A DNA stretch of 21,029 nt from an uncultured Oscillibacter sp. (GTDB lineage: Bacteria > Bacillota > Clostridia > Oscillospirales > Oscillospiraceae): positions 1 through 21,029 of the forward strand of contig NZ_CAJUBK010000045.1 in the NCBI RefSeq assembly GCF_910584465.1. The letters run 5' to 3'. Below, piece by piece: positions 7,368-15,067 of the stretch. The notes beneath the pieces are model-generated. The model ran no database searches. It was not told where the DNA came from and saw only the letters and a program-made list of their open reading frames with translations. How positions within the stretch are numbered: position 1 is the first letter of the stretch; every line of letters begins with the position of its first letter. A program made the position numbers and the translations under genes.

Positions 7368-8845
7368 AGCTGGAGCTTCGCGGCCACCGTGAGCGCTACA
7401 CCGTGGAGCAGAGCCTGATGGACCTGTTCCCCGGCGAGCGGCCGGTCTATGAGCCCATCCGGCCCGGGGACGAGGACTGGGCCGTCGTCGCCTGCCGGGA
7501 GGAGGAGGGGCGGCTGCTCGTGACCACGGACCTCTGCCATCATGGGCAGACGGCCTCGGCCTCCCACGCCGCCGCCCTCTCCGGGACAGACTATGACCGG
7601 GAGGGCCAGAGGCGGCACGCCGTCGGGACCTGCTTCTTCCTGGCCTACCGCGCCCTCACGGGGGACACGCCCCCCTGGGGGATGCTCACCGGGGTCCGGC
7701 CGGACAAGCTGGTGACGGAGGCCCTCCAGGCGGGGGCGTCCCCGGGGGAGGCCGCGGCCATGCTGGAGCGGGAGTATTTCGTCACTCCCCAGCGGGCCGC
7801 CCTGGCCCTGGAGACGGGGACGGCGGCCTTCGAGGCCGCGAAGCGCCTGGGGCCCAGGGACATCGACGTTTATATCGGCGTCCCCTTCTGTCCCACCCGC
7901 TGCGCTTACTGCTCCTTCGTCAGCCAGTCGGTGGAGAAGAGCTTTTCCCTGGTGGGGCCCTATGTGGACGCCCTGACGGCGGAGATCGAGGCCGGAGGGC
8001 GGATGGTCCGGGAGGAGGGCCTCCGGCCCCGGGCCATGTACATGGGCGGCGGCACCCCCACCACCCTGACGGCGGAGCAGCTGGACCGGGTCCTGACCGC
8101 CTTCGAGACGGCCTTCGGCCCGGCGCTGGACCGCTGCGATGAGATCACCGTGGAGGCGGGCCGGCCCGACACCATCACGGCGGAGAAGCTGGCGGTGCTG
8201 AGGGACCACGGCGTCCGCCGGATCTCGGTGAACCCCCAGACCATGGAGGAGGGCGTCCTCCGGGCCATCGGGCGGCGGCACAGTCCCGGCGACGTCGAGC
8301 AGGCCATGGAGCTGGCGGCGGCATACGGCTTCCGGTACGTCAACATGGACCTCATCGCGGGACTGCCGGAGGACACGCCGGAGGGCTTCCGGCGGTCCCT
8401 GGACCGCTGCCTCCGCTTCGGCACGGAGAACGTCACCGTCCACACCCTGGCGCTGAAGAAGGGGAGCCGCATCCTGCTGGAGGGCCTGTCCATCCCCGGC
8501 CCCGAGGCGGTGCGGGAGATGCTGGACTATGCCGGGCCCGCCCTGCGGGGGGCGGGATACGCCCCGTATTACCTCTACCGGCAGAAATACATGTCCGGCA
8601 GCTTCGAGAACATCGGCTGGACCCGCCCCGGCGGGGCCTGCCTTTACAACATCGACATCATGTCGGAGCTGTGTTCCATCCTCTCCTTCGGCGCGGGGGG
8701 CTCCACCAAGATGGTGGACCCGTCCCGCCGCCTCATCCGGCGGCGCTTCAACCCCAAGTACCCCAAGGAGTACACGGAGCGGCAGGCGAAGATGCGGTCC
8801 AATCAGGCGGACTTCGCCGCCTTTTACGGAGGAGCGGGCCTTTGA
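7364..8845 (+). CDS. hemZ: Radical SAM coproporphyrinogen III oxidase-like HemZ
   Basis: 493 aa, close to B. subtilis HemZ. HemZ belongs to the oxygen-independent coproporphyrinogen III dehydrogenase family of radical SAM enzymes. The cluster motif CPTRCAYC gives C176, C180 and C183 (CX3CX2C). The SAM-binding MGGGTPTT lies near 227, EITVEAGRPDTI and RISVNPQTM follow, and the HemN-like NMDLIAGLPED is intact. An extra N-terminal part of about 165 residues before the radical SAM core is typical of HemZ and absent from HemN/HemW. The frame runs further upstream, but ATG 7364 has GGGAGG at 7354-7359 and overlaps the MBL gene stop by 4 bases. No other haem gene is nearby, so its role in haem synthesis is by family only. 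Confidence 0.92.
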   Translation: MKLELRGHRERYTVEQSLMDLFPGERPVYEPIRPGDEDWAVVACREEEGRLLVTTDLCHHGQTASASHAAALSGTDYDREGQRRHAVGTCFFLAYRALTGDTPPWGMLTGVRPDKLVTEALQAGASPGEAAAMLEREYFVTPQRAALALETGTAAFEAAKRLGPRDIDVYIGVPFCPTRCAYCSFVSQSVEKSFSLVGPYVDALTAEIEAGGRMVREEGLRPRAMYMGGGTPTTLTAEQLDRVLTAFETAFGPALDRCDEITVEAGRPDTITAEKLAVLRDHGVRRISVNPQTMEEGVLRAIGRRHSPGDVEQAMELAAAYGFRYVNMDLIAGLPEDTPEGFRRSLDRCLRFGTENVTVHTLALKKGSRILLEGLSIPGPEAVREMLDYAGPALRGAGYAPYYLYRQKYMSGSFENIGWTRPGGACLYNIDIMSELCSILSFGAGGSTKMVDPSRRLIRRRFNPKYPKEYTERQAKMRSNQADFAAFYGGAGL

Positions 8846-8952
8846 CGTCCCCGCAGGCGGCAGCGCCGGCGGAAAGATGCCCCGCGCGGCGGCGGCCCGG
8901 CGGGAGGCCGCTGCCGAGGCAGCAATCCATTAGGATCAGGAAGGAGCGTAAC

Positions 8953-9363
8953 ATGAGCAAACGAGACAAGATCTATGACCTGCTGGACTCCCTCAAGGAG
9001 GGCGCGTACCTGGCCGGGACCTTCGCCCTGGGGACGCTGGGCCTGGCCTGCGAGGGGGCGGAGAAGCTGGCGGAGGGCGTGAAGCTCCGCTGTGAGGCCG
9101 CCCGGGTAGAGGGCGAGATGGACGGGAAGCTGATGGAGGCCGGAGAGATGGTCTACGCCACCCATTCCGGCGACCCCACCGAGTCCGAGGAGCTGCTGGC
9201 CAAGCTCCGGGAGATCGACGTGCTGAAGGCCCAGCTGGCGGAGCTCAACGAGAGCCTGGGCCGGACGGCGGAGGACGCCGTCTGCCCGGGGTGCGGCGGG
9301 GCCGTGGGAGCGGAGGACCGGTTCTGCCGGGCCTGCGGCAGGGAGCTGGACCGGAAGGGATGA
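8953..9363 (+). CDS. Small zinc-ribbon protein of unknown function
   Basis: 136 aa. ATG 8953 is preceded by AAGGAG (8941-8946); the frame stays open upstream into the hemZ 3' end, but that part is out of frame with HemZ and lacks a ribosome binding site. Residues 1-35 include a mildly hydrophobic Gly/Ala/Leu helix (AYLAGTFALGTLGLACEG). Residues about 40-110 are a charged helical, probably coiled-coil stretch. The end carries a zinc ribbon, CPGCGG...FCRACG, with two CXXC pairs 11 residues apart. Such C-terminal ribbons are common in small Clostridia proteins without known function. It lies 18 bases before the purine nucleoside phosphorylase gene. Confidence 0.85.
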   Translation: MSKRDKIYDLLDSLKEGAYLAGTFALGTLGLACEGAEKLAEGVKLRCEAARVEGEMDGKLMEAGEMVYATHSGDPTESEELLAKLREIDVLKAQLAELNESLGRTAEDAVCPGCGGAVGAEDRFCRACGRELDRKG

Positions 9364-9381
9364 GGAGATAGGAGGACGATC

Positions 9382-10209
9382 ATGGGATCTTACACATACC
9401 AGCAATATCAGGAGAGCGCCCAGGTCCTGCGGGAGGCGCTGGGCAGTTTCCGGCCCAAGGTGCTGCTGATCCTGGGCTCCGGCCTGGGGGCCCTGGCGGA
9501 CGAGGTGGAGGGCCCCATCGCCGTGCCCTATCCGGGAGTGCCCCACATGAAGCATTCCACCGCCCCCGGCCATAAGGGCCAGTTCCTCTTTGGCCGTCTG
9601 GCGGGGCAGGACGTGGCCGTCATGCAGGGCCGGCTCCACACCTACGAGGGCTGGTCCTTCGCCGATGCGGGCTACCCGGTCCGCGTGGCCCGCCTGCTGG
9701 GGATCGAGACCCTGGTGGTGACCAACGCCGCCGGGGCGGTGGAGACCGCCTGGAGCGCCGGGGACATCATGCTGATCACGGACCACATCAAGCTCTTCGG
9801 CGCCAGCCCCCTCTGCGGGCCTAACCTGGAGCAGTTCGGCCCCCGTTTCCCGGACATGAGCCATGTCTACACCCCTACCCTCCAGCAGATAGCCCGTGAG
9901 ACCGCCCGGGCCCAGGGCCTGGATCTGAAGGAAGGCGTGTATATGTTCTTCCCCGGCCCCCAGTACGAGACCCCGGCGGAGGTCCGCGCGGCCCGTCTGC
10001 TGGGCGCGGGCGCCGTGGGCATGTCCACGGTGCCGGAGGCCGTCACCGCCGCCCACTGCGGCATGCAGGTGCTGGGCTTCACCCTGTGCACCAACATGGC
10101 CGCCGGCGTGCTGGAGCAGCCCCTCTCCGGCGACGAGGTCATCGCGGCGGGGGAGGCCGCGGGCCCCAAGTTCACCGCCCTGGTGAAAGGCTGCCTGGAG
10201 CGGATGTAG
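9382..10209 (+). CDS. punA: Purine nucleoside phosphorylase, trimeric class
   Basis: 275 aa. It splits purine (deoxy)nucleosides with phosphate into base and (deoxy)ribose-1-phosphate, for salvage. Phosphate-site motifs are LGSGLG (31-36), H64, GRLHTYEG (R84, H86) and TNAAGA (N115). GPQYETPAE carries E196 and LCTNMAAG carries N238; these match the Glu/Asn pair of the human-type enzyme that selects 6-oxopurines (guanosine, inosine). MSTVPE (214-219) is the ribose/phosphate motif. ATG 9382 is preceded by GGAGG (9371-9375). A structured region and a terminator follow the gene. Confidence 0.96.
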   Translation: MGSYTYQQYQESAQVLREALGSFRPKVLLILGSGLGALADEVEGPIAVPYPGVPHMKHSTAPGHKGQFLFGRLAGQDVAVMQGRLHTYEGWSFADAGYPVRVARLLGIETLVVTNAAGAVETAWSAGDIMLITDHIKLFGASPLCGPNLEQFGPRFPDMSHVYTPTLQQIARETARAQGLDLKEGVYMFFPGPQYETPAEVRAARLLGAGAVGMSTVPEAVTAAHCGMQVLGFTLCTNMAAGVLEQPLSGDEVIAAGEAAGPKFTALVKGCLERM

Positions 10210-10246
10210 GGATCGGAGGGGCCCCGGAGGGAGACCGGGGTCATAA

Positions 10247-10286
10247 GGCGGGTCCCAGTCCCATAAAGTGGACCGTGGGGCCCGCC
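10247..10286 (+). promoter_or_regulatory. Long RNA stem-loop between PNP and flippase genes
   Basis: GGCGGGTCCCA (10247-10257) pairs over 11 positions with TGGGGCCCGCC (10276-10286), one pair being G-U. The loop contains a small inner hairpin (10258-10263 with 10269-10273). A further 6-bp hairpin, CCCCGG/CCGGGG, precedes it at 10222-10240, and an intrinsic terminator follows at once. It may be PNP 3' UTR structure or the aptamer-like part of a leader for the flippase. I do not recognise a known riboswitch class. Confidence 0.45.
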
Positions 10287-10288
10287 CC

Positions 10289-10318
10289 GCACGGACGGGG
10301 AGCGTCCGCGCATTTTTT
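10289..10318 (+). terminator. Intrinsic terminator just before the flippase gene
   Basis: Stem CGGACG (10292-10297), loop GGGAG, CGTCCG (10303-10308), extended by two more pairs past a mismatch, then a TTTTTT run at 10313-10318. Only ten bases separate the T-run from the flippase ribosome binding site, leaving no room for a promoter, so the flippase must be reached by read-through or by controlled anti-termination. Confidence 0.75.
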
Positions 10319-10341
10319 GAGATATTCGAGGTATGCTTTTC

Positions 10342-11979
10342 ATGTCGACTACGAAAAAACAGTCCTTCCTGGGCGGCGCGGCCATCCTGGCCTCGGCGGT
10401 GGCGGTGGTCAAGGCCATCGGCTTCTTCTACAAGATCCCGCTGAACAACATCCTGGGGGAAGAGGGCAAGACCTATTTCGACTCCGCCTACCAGATCTAC
10501 AACGTCCTGCTGTCCATCTCCACGGCGGGCCTCCCCATCGCCCTTTCCAAGCTGGTGTCCGAGGCCCAGGCCAAGGGACGGGAGAACGAGAAGCGGCGGC
10601 TGTTCAGCACCGCCATCTGGATCTTCTTCGCCCTGGGACTGGCGGGCTTCGCCATCATGTCCCTGGGCACCGGCTGGGTGGCCGCCCGGCTGCATAACGA
10701 GAGCGCCTATTGGGCCATCAAGGCGTTGTCCCCGGCGGTGTTCTGCGTGTGCCTGCTGGCCTGTATGCGGGGCTATACCCAGGGCCAGGGCGACATGACG
10801 CCCACCGCCGTGTCCCAGGTGCTGGAGGCCCTGTGCAAGCTGGGCATCGGCCTGGCGCTGGCCTGGTACATTTTCCGGGCGGGCATGGGACAGGAGTTCG
10901 TGGCGGCGGGGGCCATCCTGGGCGTGACGATCGGGACCGTGCTGTCCATGCTGTTCCTGATCGCCTACCTGCTGACCCACCGCTCCCCGGGGGAGCGGCT
11001 GGACGTCCCCGCCGGCCGGGCGGTCCTGGCCCGGCGCATCCTGGCCATCGGCGTGCCCATCACGCTGAGCAACTCCGCCATGAGCATCATCAACCTGGTG
11101 GACACCTCCATCGTCATGGGGCGCCTCCAGGACGGCCTGGGCCTGACGGAGGAGTCCGCGGCGGCGCTGAAGGGCGCCTACGGCTATGCCATGGATATGC
11201 TGAACCTGCCGCCGGCCTTCGTCTTCCCGGTGACCATGAGCCTGATCCCCGTGGCGGCGGCGGCCCTGGCCCGGAAGGACCACCGGGAGGTGGACCGGAT
11301 CGTCTCCTCCGCCTTCCGCCTCATCGCCATCCTGGCCCTGCCCTGCGGCGTGGGGCTCAGCGTGCTGTCGACGCCCATCATGCGCCTGGTCCTCCCGGCC
11401 CGGCCGGAGGCCGCTTTGGCGGCGGGGCCGCATCTCCGGGTCCTGGGCCTGGCCTGTATCTTCGTGTGCCTCATGAACCTGACCAACGCCATCCTGCAGA
11501 CCTATGGCAAGGTGCACCTGCCGGTCCTGACGGTGATCCTGGGCGGCCTGGTGAAGATCGTTTTGAACTACCTCCTGGTGGGGGAGCCGGAGATCAACAT
11601 CCACGGGGCCCCGATCTCCACCCTGTGCTGCTATCTGGTCATCGCCGGGCTGAACCTGTCCCTGGTCTGGCTCTATTCCCCGGAGAAGCCCCGCTACCTC
11701 CAGATCTTCTTCAAGCCGGTGCTCGCCTCCGCCTTGATGGGCGGCGGGGCCTGGGCGGTCCACGGCTTCGTGAGCCGGGCCCTGTCCGGCGCGTTCCTGG
11801 GGGCGGCCACCGAAGTGCGGGCCGCTTACCTCACCAACGCCGCCGCCACCCTCTGCGGCATCCTGGCGGGCGTGGCCGTTTACGCCGTTTTGGTGGTCGT
11901 CCTGCGGATCTTGCGGGCGGAGGACCTGAAGACGGTGCCCCATGGCGCGAAGCTGGCGAAATTGTTGCATTTGCGCTAA
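10342..11979 (+). CDS. Polysaccharide/lipid II flippase family membrane protein (MurJ/SpoVB-like, YabM position)
   Basis: About 545 aa with some 14 hydrophobic segments, for example AIWIFFALGLAGFAIMSL, FVAAGAILGVTIGTVLSMLFLIAYLL and GILAGVAVYAVLVVVLRIL. This is the MOP-superfamily topology of SpoVB/YtgP-type oligosaccharide or lipid-linked precursor flippases of the cytoplasmic membrane. The N-terminal FLGGAAILASAVAVVKAIGFFYKIPL and the RGYTQGQGDMTPTAVSQVLEAL segment are typical of SpoVB/YabM proteins. Its place before mazG matches yabM of B. subtilis. ATG 10342 is chosen over ATG 10333 because GAGG (10328-10331) lies ten bases from the former but only one from the latter. Whether it moves lipid II, spore cortex precursor or another polymer cannot be told. 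Confidence 0.93.
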   Translation: MSTTKKQSFLGGAAILASAVAVVKAIGFFYKIPLNNILGEEGKTYFDSAYQIYNVLLSISTAGLPIALSKLVSEAQAKGRENEKRRLFSTAIWIFFALGLAGFAIMSLGTGWVAARLHNESAYWAIKALSPAVFCVCLLACMRGYTQGQGDMTPTAVSQVLEALCKLGIGLALAWYIFRAGMGQEFVAAGAILGVTIGTVLSMLFLIAYLLTHRSPGERLDVPAGRAVLARRILAIGVPITLSNSAMSIINLVDTSIVMGRLQDGLGLTEESAAALKGAYGYAMDMLNLPPAFVFPVTMSLIPVAAAALARKDHREVDRIVSSAFRLIAILALPCGVGLSVLSTPIMRLVLPARPEAALAAGPHLRVLGLACIFVCLMNLTNAILQTYGKVHLPVLTVILGGLVKIVLNYLLVGEPEINIHGAPISTLCCYLVIAGLNLSLVWLYSPEKPRYLQIFFKPVLASALMGGGAWAVHGFVSRALSGAFLGAATEVRAAYLTNAAATLCGILAGVAVYAVLVVVLRILRAEDLKTVPHGAKLAKLLHLR

Positions 11980-12056
11980 AGGATAGGGGAAGACTTTCGG
12001 TATGGAGACCTTTTTCAAACTTTTTTCTCGAAATTTCTTGCAAAGGCGGATGATCT

Positions 12057-12860
12057 ATGGTAGATTTTCAAAGTAAGCGCCGCTACGGCTGGGAGGACTT
12101 CCTGGAGATCATGCGGCTGCTCCGGGCCCCGGGGGGCTGTCCCTGGGATGCGGAGCAGACCCACAGCTCCATCCGCCGGAACTTCCTGGAGGAGACCTAT
12201 GAGGCCCTGGACGCCATCGACCGGGACGACCCTGTGGATATGCAGGAGGAGCTGGGCGACGTGGTGATGCAGGCGGTCTTCCACGCGCAGATCGAGGCAG
12301 AGCGGGGCCGCTTCACCATGGAGGACGTGGTGGACGGCGTGGCCCGGAAGCTGGTCTACCGCCATCCCCACGTCTTCGGGGACGTGCAGGTGGAGGACAG
12401 CCAGGAGGTCCTGGTGAACTGGGACGCCCTGAAACGGAAGGAGAAGTCCCAGGAGAGCACCGCCGACGCGATCGAGGCGGTGCCCCATACCCTGCCGGCC
12501 CTCTGGCGGGCGGAGAAGATCTCGGGCAAGGCCACGAAGGCGGGCTTCCGCTGGGACAGCGCCGCCGGCGCCCTGGACAAGCTGGAGGAGGAGGCCCGGG
12601 AGCTGCGCCGGGCCGTCGAGGCCGGGGGAGACGCCTCCGCGCCCCACGGCGTCCGGGAGGAGCTGGGGGATCTGCTCTTCATCGCGGCAAACCTGGCGCA
12701 GCTGGCGGGCGTGGACCCGGAGGACGCGCTCCACCGGGCCTGCGATAAATTCGACCGGCGCTTCCGCCGGATGGAAGAGGCGGCGGACAAGCCCTTCGCC
12801 GGCTGTACGGAGGAGGAGCTGACGGAGCTCTGGCGCTCCGCCAAACGAGAGGAGTCTTAA
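12057..12860 (+). CDS. mazG: Nucleoside triphosphate pyrophosphohydrolase MazG
   Basis: 267 aa, two tandem MazG domains as in the E. coli enzyme. MazG hydrolyses NTPs and dNTPs to monophosphates and pyrophosphate, clearing unwanted nucleotides. Domain 1 has GGCPWDAEQTH (26-36), FLEETYEALDAI with E45/E46, and EELGDVVMQ with E65/D68. Domain 2 has LEEEARELRRAV and REELGDLLFIAANLA. B. subtilis YabN carries an extra N-terminal tetrapyrrole-methylase-like domain that is absent here. ATG 12057 has a weak AAAGGCGG upstream. A 77-base AT-richer spacer with T-runs separates it from the flippase gene; I see no convincing promoter or terminator there. Confidence 0.96.
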   Translation: MVDFQSKRRYGWEDFLEIMRLLRAPGGCPWDAEQTHSSIRRNFLEETYEALDAIDRDDPVDMQEELGDVVMQAVFHAQIEAERGRFTMEDVVDGVARKLVYRHPHVFGDVQVEDSQEVLVNWDALKRKEKSQESTADAIEAVPHTLPALWRAEKISGKATKAGFRWDSAAGALDKLEEEARELRRAVEAGGDASAPHGVREELGDLLFIAANLAQLAGVDPEDALHRACDKFDRRFRRMEEAADKPFAGCTEEELTELWRSAKREES

Positions 12861-12922
12861 CACGCGACCGCGTTAAGAATAGGCAGACAAGACCACAAAT
12901 GATTTTCAGGAGGATACCATTC

Positions 12923-13198
12923 ATGAACAAAGCAGAGCTGATCAATGTCGTTTCCGAGGCCGCGGAGGTCTCTAAGAAGGATGCCGAGACCGTCATCACC
13001 GCCACCCTGGACGCCATCACCGACGCGCTGAAAGAGGGCGAGAAGGTCCAGCTGGTGGGCTTCGGCTCCTTCGAGGTGAAGAAGCGGGCGGCCCGCGTGG
13101 GCCGCAACCCCAAGACCAAGGAGCCCATCGAGATCCCTGCCTCTACCGTGCCCGTGTTCAAAGCCGGCAAGGTCCTGAAGGACATCGTGGGCGGCTGA
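12923..13198 (+). CDS. hup: HU family DNA-binding protein
   Basis: 91 aa, the exact HU size. HU is a small dimeric nucleoid protein that bends DNA without sequence preference. It begins MNKAELINVVSEAAEVSKKDAE, has GFGSFEVKKRAARVGRNPKTKEPIEIPAS including the DNA-binding arm (RNPKT) with the usual proline, and ends VFKAGKVLKDIV. ATG 12923 has CAGGAGG nine bases upstream; an in-frame ATG at 12899 would place that site inside the gene and is rejected. A short inverted repeat (CTTAA 12856-12860 / TTAAG 12873-12877) precedes it. A strong terminator follows, so it is probably the end of one transcript. HU genes at this spot between mazG and the S4-protein gene are, as I recall, common in Clostridia. 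Confidence 0.97.
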   Translation: MNKAELINVVSEAAEVSKKDAETVITATLDAITDALKEGEKVQLVGFGSFEVKKRAARVGRNPKTKEPIEIPASTVPVFKAGKVLKDIVGG

Positions 13199-13218
13199 GC
13201 CGGGACCCGTTTGTTTTG

Positions 13219-13249
13219 AACTGCCGGCAGGGCCCCTGCCGGCAGTTTT
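13219..13249 (+). terminator. Strong intrinsic terminator after hup
   Basis: Perfect 13-bp stem (13219-13231 with 13235-13247, core CTGCCGGCAGG) with a GCC loop and a short TTTT run (13246-13249). It ends only 10 bases before the rqcP ribosome binding site, so rqcP and genes beyond depend on read-through or on an unseen promoter. Confidence 0.8.
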
Positions 13250-13271
13250 GCTTCATCGGAGGAGGTCTCAT

Positions 13272-13511
13272 ATGCGTTTGGACAAATATCTCAAGGTCTC
13301 CCGCCTGATCAAGCGGCGGACCACCGCCAACGAAGCCTGCGACAACGGACTGGTGTCCGTCAACGGCAGGCCCGCCCGGGCCTCTTACGAGGTGAAGGTG
13401 GGGGACCGGATCTCCCTGCGCCTGGGGGCCCGGGAGGTGACGGTGGAGGTCCTCTCCATCCAGGAGACCGTCCGCCAGGCGGACGCCGCGGCCCTGTACA
13501 GGCAGGTATGA
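13272..13511 (+). CDS. rqcP: S4-domain ribosome-associated quality control protein RqcP (YabO)
   Basis: 79 aa, almost wholly one S4 RNA-binding domain: MRLDKYLKVSRLIKRRTTANEACDNGLVSVNGRPARASYEVKVGDRISLRLG. RqcP (YabO) binds obstructed 50S subunits with RqcH and helps add C-terminal alanine tails to stalled peptides, marking them for degradation. ATG 13272 has AGGAGG (13260-13265) six bases upstream; the frame's earlier ATG at 13248 lies inside the terminator T-run and is rejected. The gene lies in the conserved mazG...yabP order. Confidence 0.95.
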   Translation: MRLDKYLKVSRLIKRRTTANEACDNGLVSVNGRPARASYEVKVGDRISLRLGAREVTVEVLSIQETVRQADAAALYRQV

Positions 13512-13515
13512 GATC

Positions 13516-14052
13516 GTGAAGAGGCTGTATCTCATCGGCGGGCCCATGGGCGTGGGGAAGACCGCCGCCTGTGAGCGGCTGAAGCGGGCGCTGGACGGCG
13601 CGGTCTTCCTGGACGGCGACTGGTGCTGGGACGCGGACCCGTTCCAGGTGACGGAGGAGACCAAGCGGATGGTGGTGGACAACATCTGCTACCTGCTGAA
13701 CAGCTTCCTCCGCTGCTCCGCCTATCAGAACGTCATCTTCTGCTGGGTCATGCACCGCCAGGACATCCTGGACGGCATCCTGGCCCGGCTGGACACCGGC
13801 GGCCACGCCGTGAGGGCCGTGTCCCTGGTGTGCAGGGCGGACGTGCTGGCGGAGCGGATCGGCCGGGACGTGGAGGCGGGCCTCCGGGACCCAGACAGCA
13901 TCCGGCGGAGCCTGGAGCGGCTCCCCCTGTACGACCGGATGGATACGGTCAAGATCGACGTCTCGGATCTCTCGCCGGAGAGGACGGCGGAAAAGCTCGC
14001 CGCCCTGGGCGGACCGGGCCCCGTTCGATCTTCCCCCTCCCCGGGAGGATAA
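13516..14052 (+). CDS. P-loop nucleotide kinase-like ATPase
   Basis: 178 aa. The N-terminus LIGGPMGVGKT holds a Walker A motif (residues 8-16, K15-T16). It continues with FLDGDWCW, PFQVTEETKRMVVDNICYLLNSFL, NVIFCWVMHRQDILDGIL and a C-terminal RSLERLPLYDRMDTVKIDVS. This pattern is that of small AAA/NMP-kinase-like proteins found widely in Firmicutes without an assigned substrate; phosphorylation of a small metabolite is inference. The GTG start at 13516 is four bases after the rqcP stop, with only a weak AGG upstream, so translation probably depends on rqcP. It is not part of the B. subtilis yabO-yabP order, and its last residues (GPGPVRSSPSPGG) look unconstrained. Confidence 0.85.
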   Translation: MKRLYLIGGPMGVGKTAACERLKRALDGAVFLDGDWCWDADPFQVTEETKRMVVDNICYLLNSFLRCSAYQNVIFCWVMHRQDILDGILARLDTGGHAVRAVSLVCRADVLAERIGRDVEAGLRDPDSIRRSLERLPLYDRMDTVKIDVSDLSPERTAEKLAALGGPGPVRSSPSPGG

Positions 14053-14106
14053 GGATGTATACCGCCGCCTCCCGCCGCATAGTCTGTGGACAGGGAGGGA
14101 CGAACC

Positions 14107-14385
14107 ATGAACGATTACAACGTGCCCCAGACTGCCCACCGCCTGGAGCTGGACGGGCGGGAGAGCTTGACCGTCTCCGGCGTGGAGGACGTGGAGCGCT
14201 TCGACGAGAGCGGCATCGTCATGTCCACCGCCGCGGGGACCCTGGTCATCACGGGGGAGGACCTGCACATCGGGAAACTGTCCCTGGACGGGGGCGAACT
14301 GCACGTGGACGGGAGGATCGACTCCCTGACCTATGAGGACCAGGGCCCCGGCCGGGGCGGCTTCTTCGGCCGCCTGTTCGGATAG
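14107..14385 (+). CDS. yabP: Sporulation protein YabP
   Basis: 92 aa (B. subtilis YabP is about 100). YabP is a small sporulation protein made in the mother cell and related to the YqfC/spore-coat group; its biochemical role is not established. Visible is the family's all-beta pattern: RLELDGRESLTVSGVEDVERFDESGIVMSTAAGTLVITGEDLHIGKLSLDGGELHVDGRIDSLTY. It ends in a Gly/aromatic tail, GRGGFFGRLFG. ATG 14107 has GGGAGGG at 14093-14099, seven bases away; the GTG at 14086 would include that site and is rejected. The stop is one base before the yabQ ATG. In B. subtilis the gene is under sigma-E; I see only a partial match here. Confidence 0.94.
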   Translation: MNDYNVPQTAHRLELDGRESLTVSGVEDVERFDESGIVMSTAAGTLVITGEDLHIGKLSLDGGELHVDGRIDSLTYEDQGPGRGGFFGRLFG

Positions 14386-14386
14386 G

Positions 14387-15067
14387 ATGGGGAGCCAGGC
14401 CACAGGGCAGCTGCTGGTGTTCGGGCAGTCCATCCTGCTGGGACTGTCCGCCGGGCTGCTGTACGATCTGCTGCGCCCCTTCCGGGTCCGGGCGCCCCGC
14501 TTCACCGGGGCGCTGGACGGATGCTACTGCCTGGCGGTGGGCGGGGCCGTGTTCCTCTTCCTGCTGCGCCGGGCGGAGGGCCAGCTCCGGGGCTTCGTGA
14601 TCGTGGGGGCCCTGGGGGGCGCGGTGCTGTTCTTCTGCGTTTTTTCGGAGCTGCTGCGGCCTGTCTGGGCCTTTTGGGCGGATACGCTGGCCTTTTTGTG
14701 GGCGCTGCTGTGCCTGCCCCTGCGGTGGACGAGGGATCTTTGCAAAAAAACGGCCCGCCAGGGAAAAAACCTCTTTTATTTTTGGCGCAAATGCTTTACA
14801 ATAAGGAAAAGTGGGTACAGGCCCGCGAAAGGGGACGGCAGAAATGGCAAAGCAAAAAAGAGCGGGCCCGGTAAAGCTCCGCACGGGCCTCCTGGCCAGG
14901 CTCCTGATCGTGATCTTGCTGGCCGCGCTGGTGTGCAAGGTGTACGCCATGCGGGAGCAGGTGTCCGACGCGGAGGCCGAGAAGGCGCGCATCGCCGCCC
15001 AGGTGGAGCGCAGGCGCCAGGAGAACGACGCCCTGGCCGCGGACATCGAGGAGGGCTGCACGCCTGA
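14387..15067 (+). CDS. yabQ: Spore cortex biosynthesis protein YabQ, with an odd C-terminal overlap
   Basis: The open frame gives 226 aa from ATG 14387, one base after the yabP stop. The first 115 or so residues are YabQ-like with four membrane segments: LLVFGQSILLGLSAGLLYDLL, CYCLAVGGAVFLFLL, GFVIVGALGGAVLFFCVF and FWADTLAFLWALLCLPL. A basic/aromatic part follows (KNLFYFWRKCFTIRKSGYRP). YabQ acts at the forespore outer membrane in cortex formation. From 14844 the frame overlaps divIC by 224 bases and the peptide turns into a Gly/Arg/Pro string of off-frame look. Either the gene has lost its own stop and carries a tail of about 75 residues, or a frameshift (A7 run 14744-14750, A6 run 14764-14769) ends it earlier; a -1 shift would stop at 14874. 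True end uncertain. Confidence 0.8.
   Translation: MGSQATGQLLVFGQSILLGLSAGLLYDLLRPFRVRAPRFTGALDGCYCLAVGGAVFLFLLRRAEGQLRGFVIVGALGGAVLFFCVFSELLRPVWAFWADTLAFLWALLCLPLRWTRDLCKKTARQGKNLFYFWRKCFTIRKSGYRPAKGDGRNGKAKKSGPGKAPHGPPGQAPDRDLAGRAGVQGVRHAGAGVRRGGREGAHRRPGGAQAPGERRPGRGHRGGLHA

Noticed and set aside
8846..8952. GCTGCC/GGCAGC dyad between hemZ and the zinc-ribbon gene as a terminator
   Set aside because: The loop would be only two bases and there is no T-run.
8824..12018. 1064-codon minus-strand open frame opposite PNP and the flippase
   Set aside because: Antisense shadow in GC-rich DNA; both plus-strand genes are clear family members.
14055..14085. Sigma-E-type promoter before yabP (TGTATA ... 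CATAGTCT)
   Set aside because: Expected from B. subtilis biology, but the -10 matches only part of the consensus and the spacing of 16 is long.
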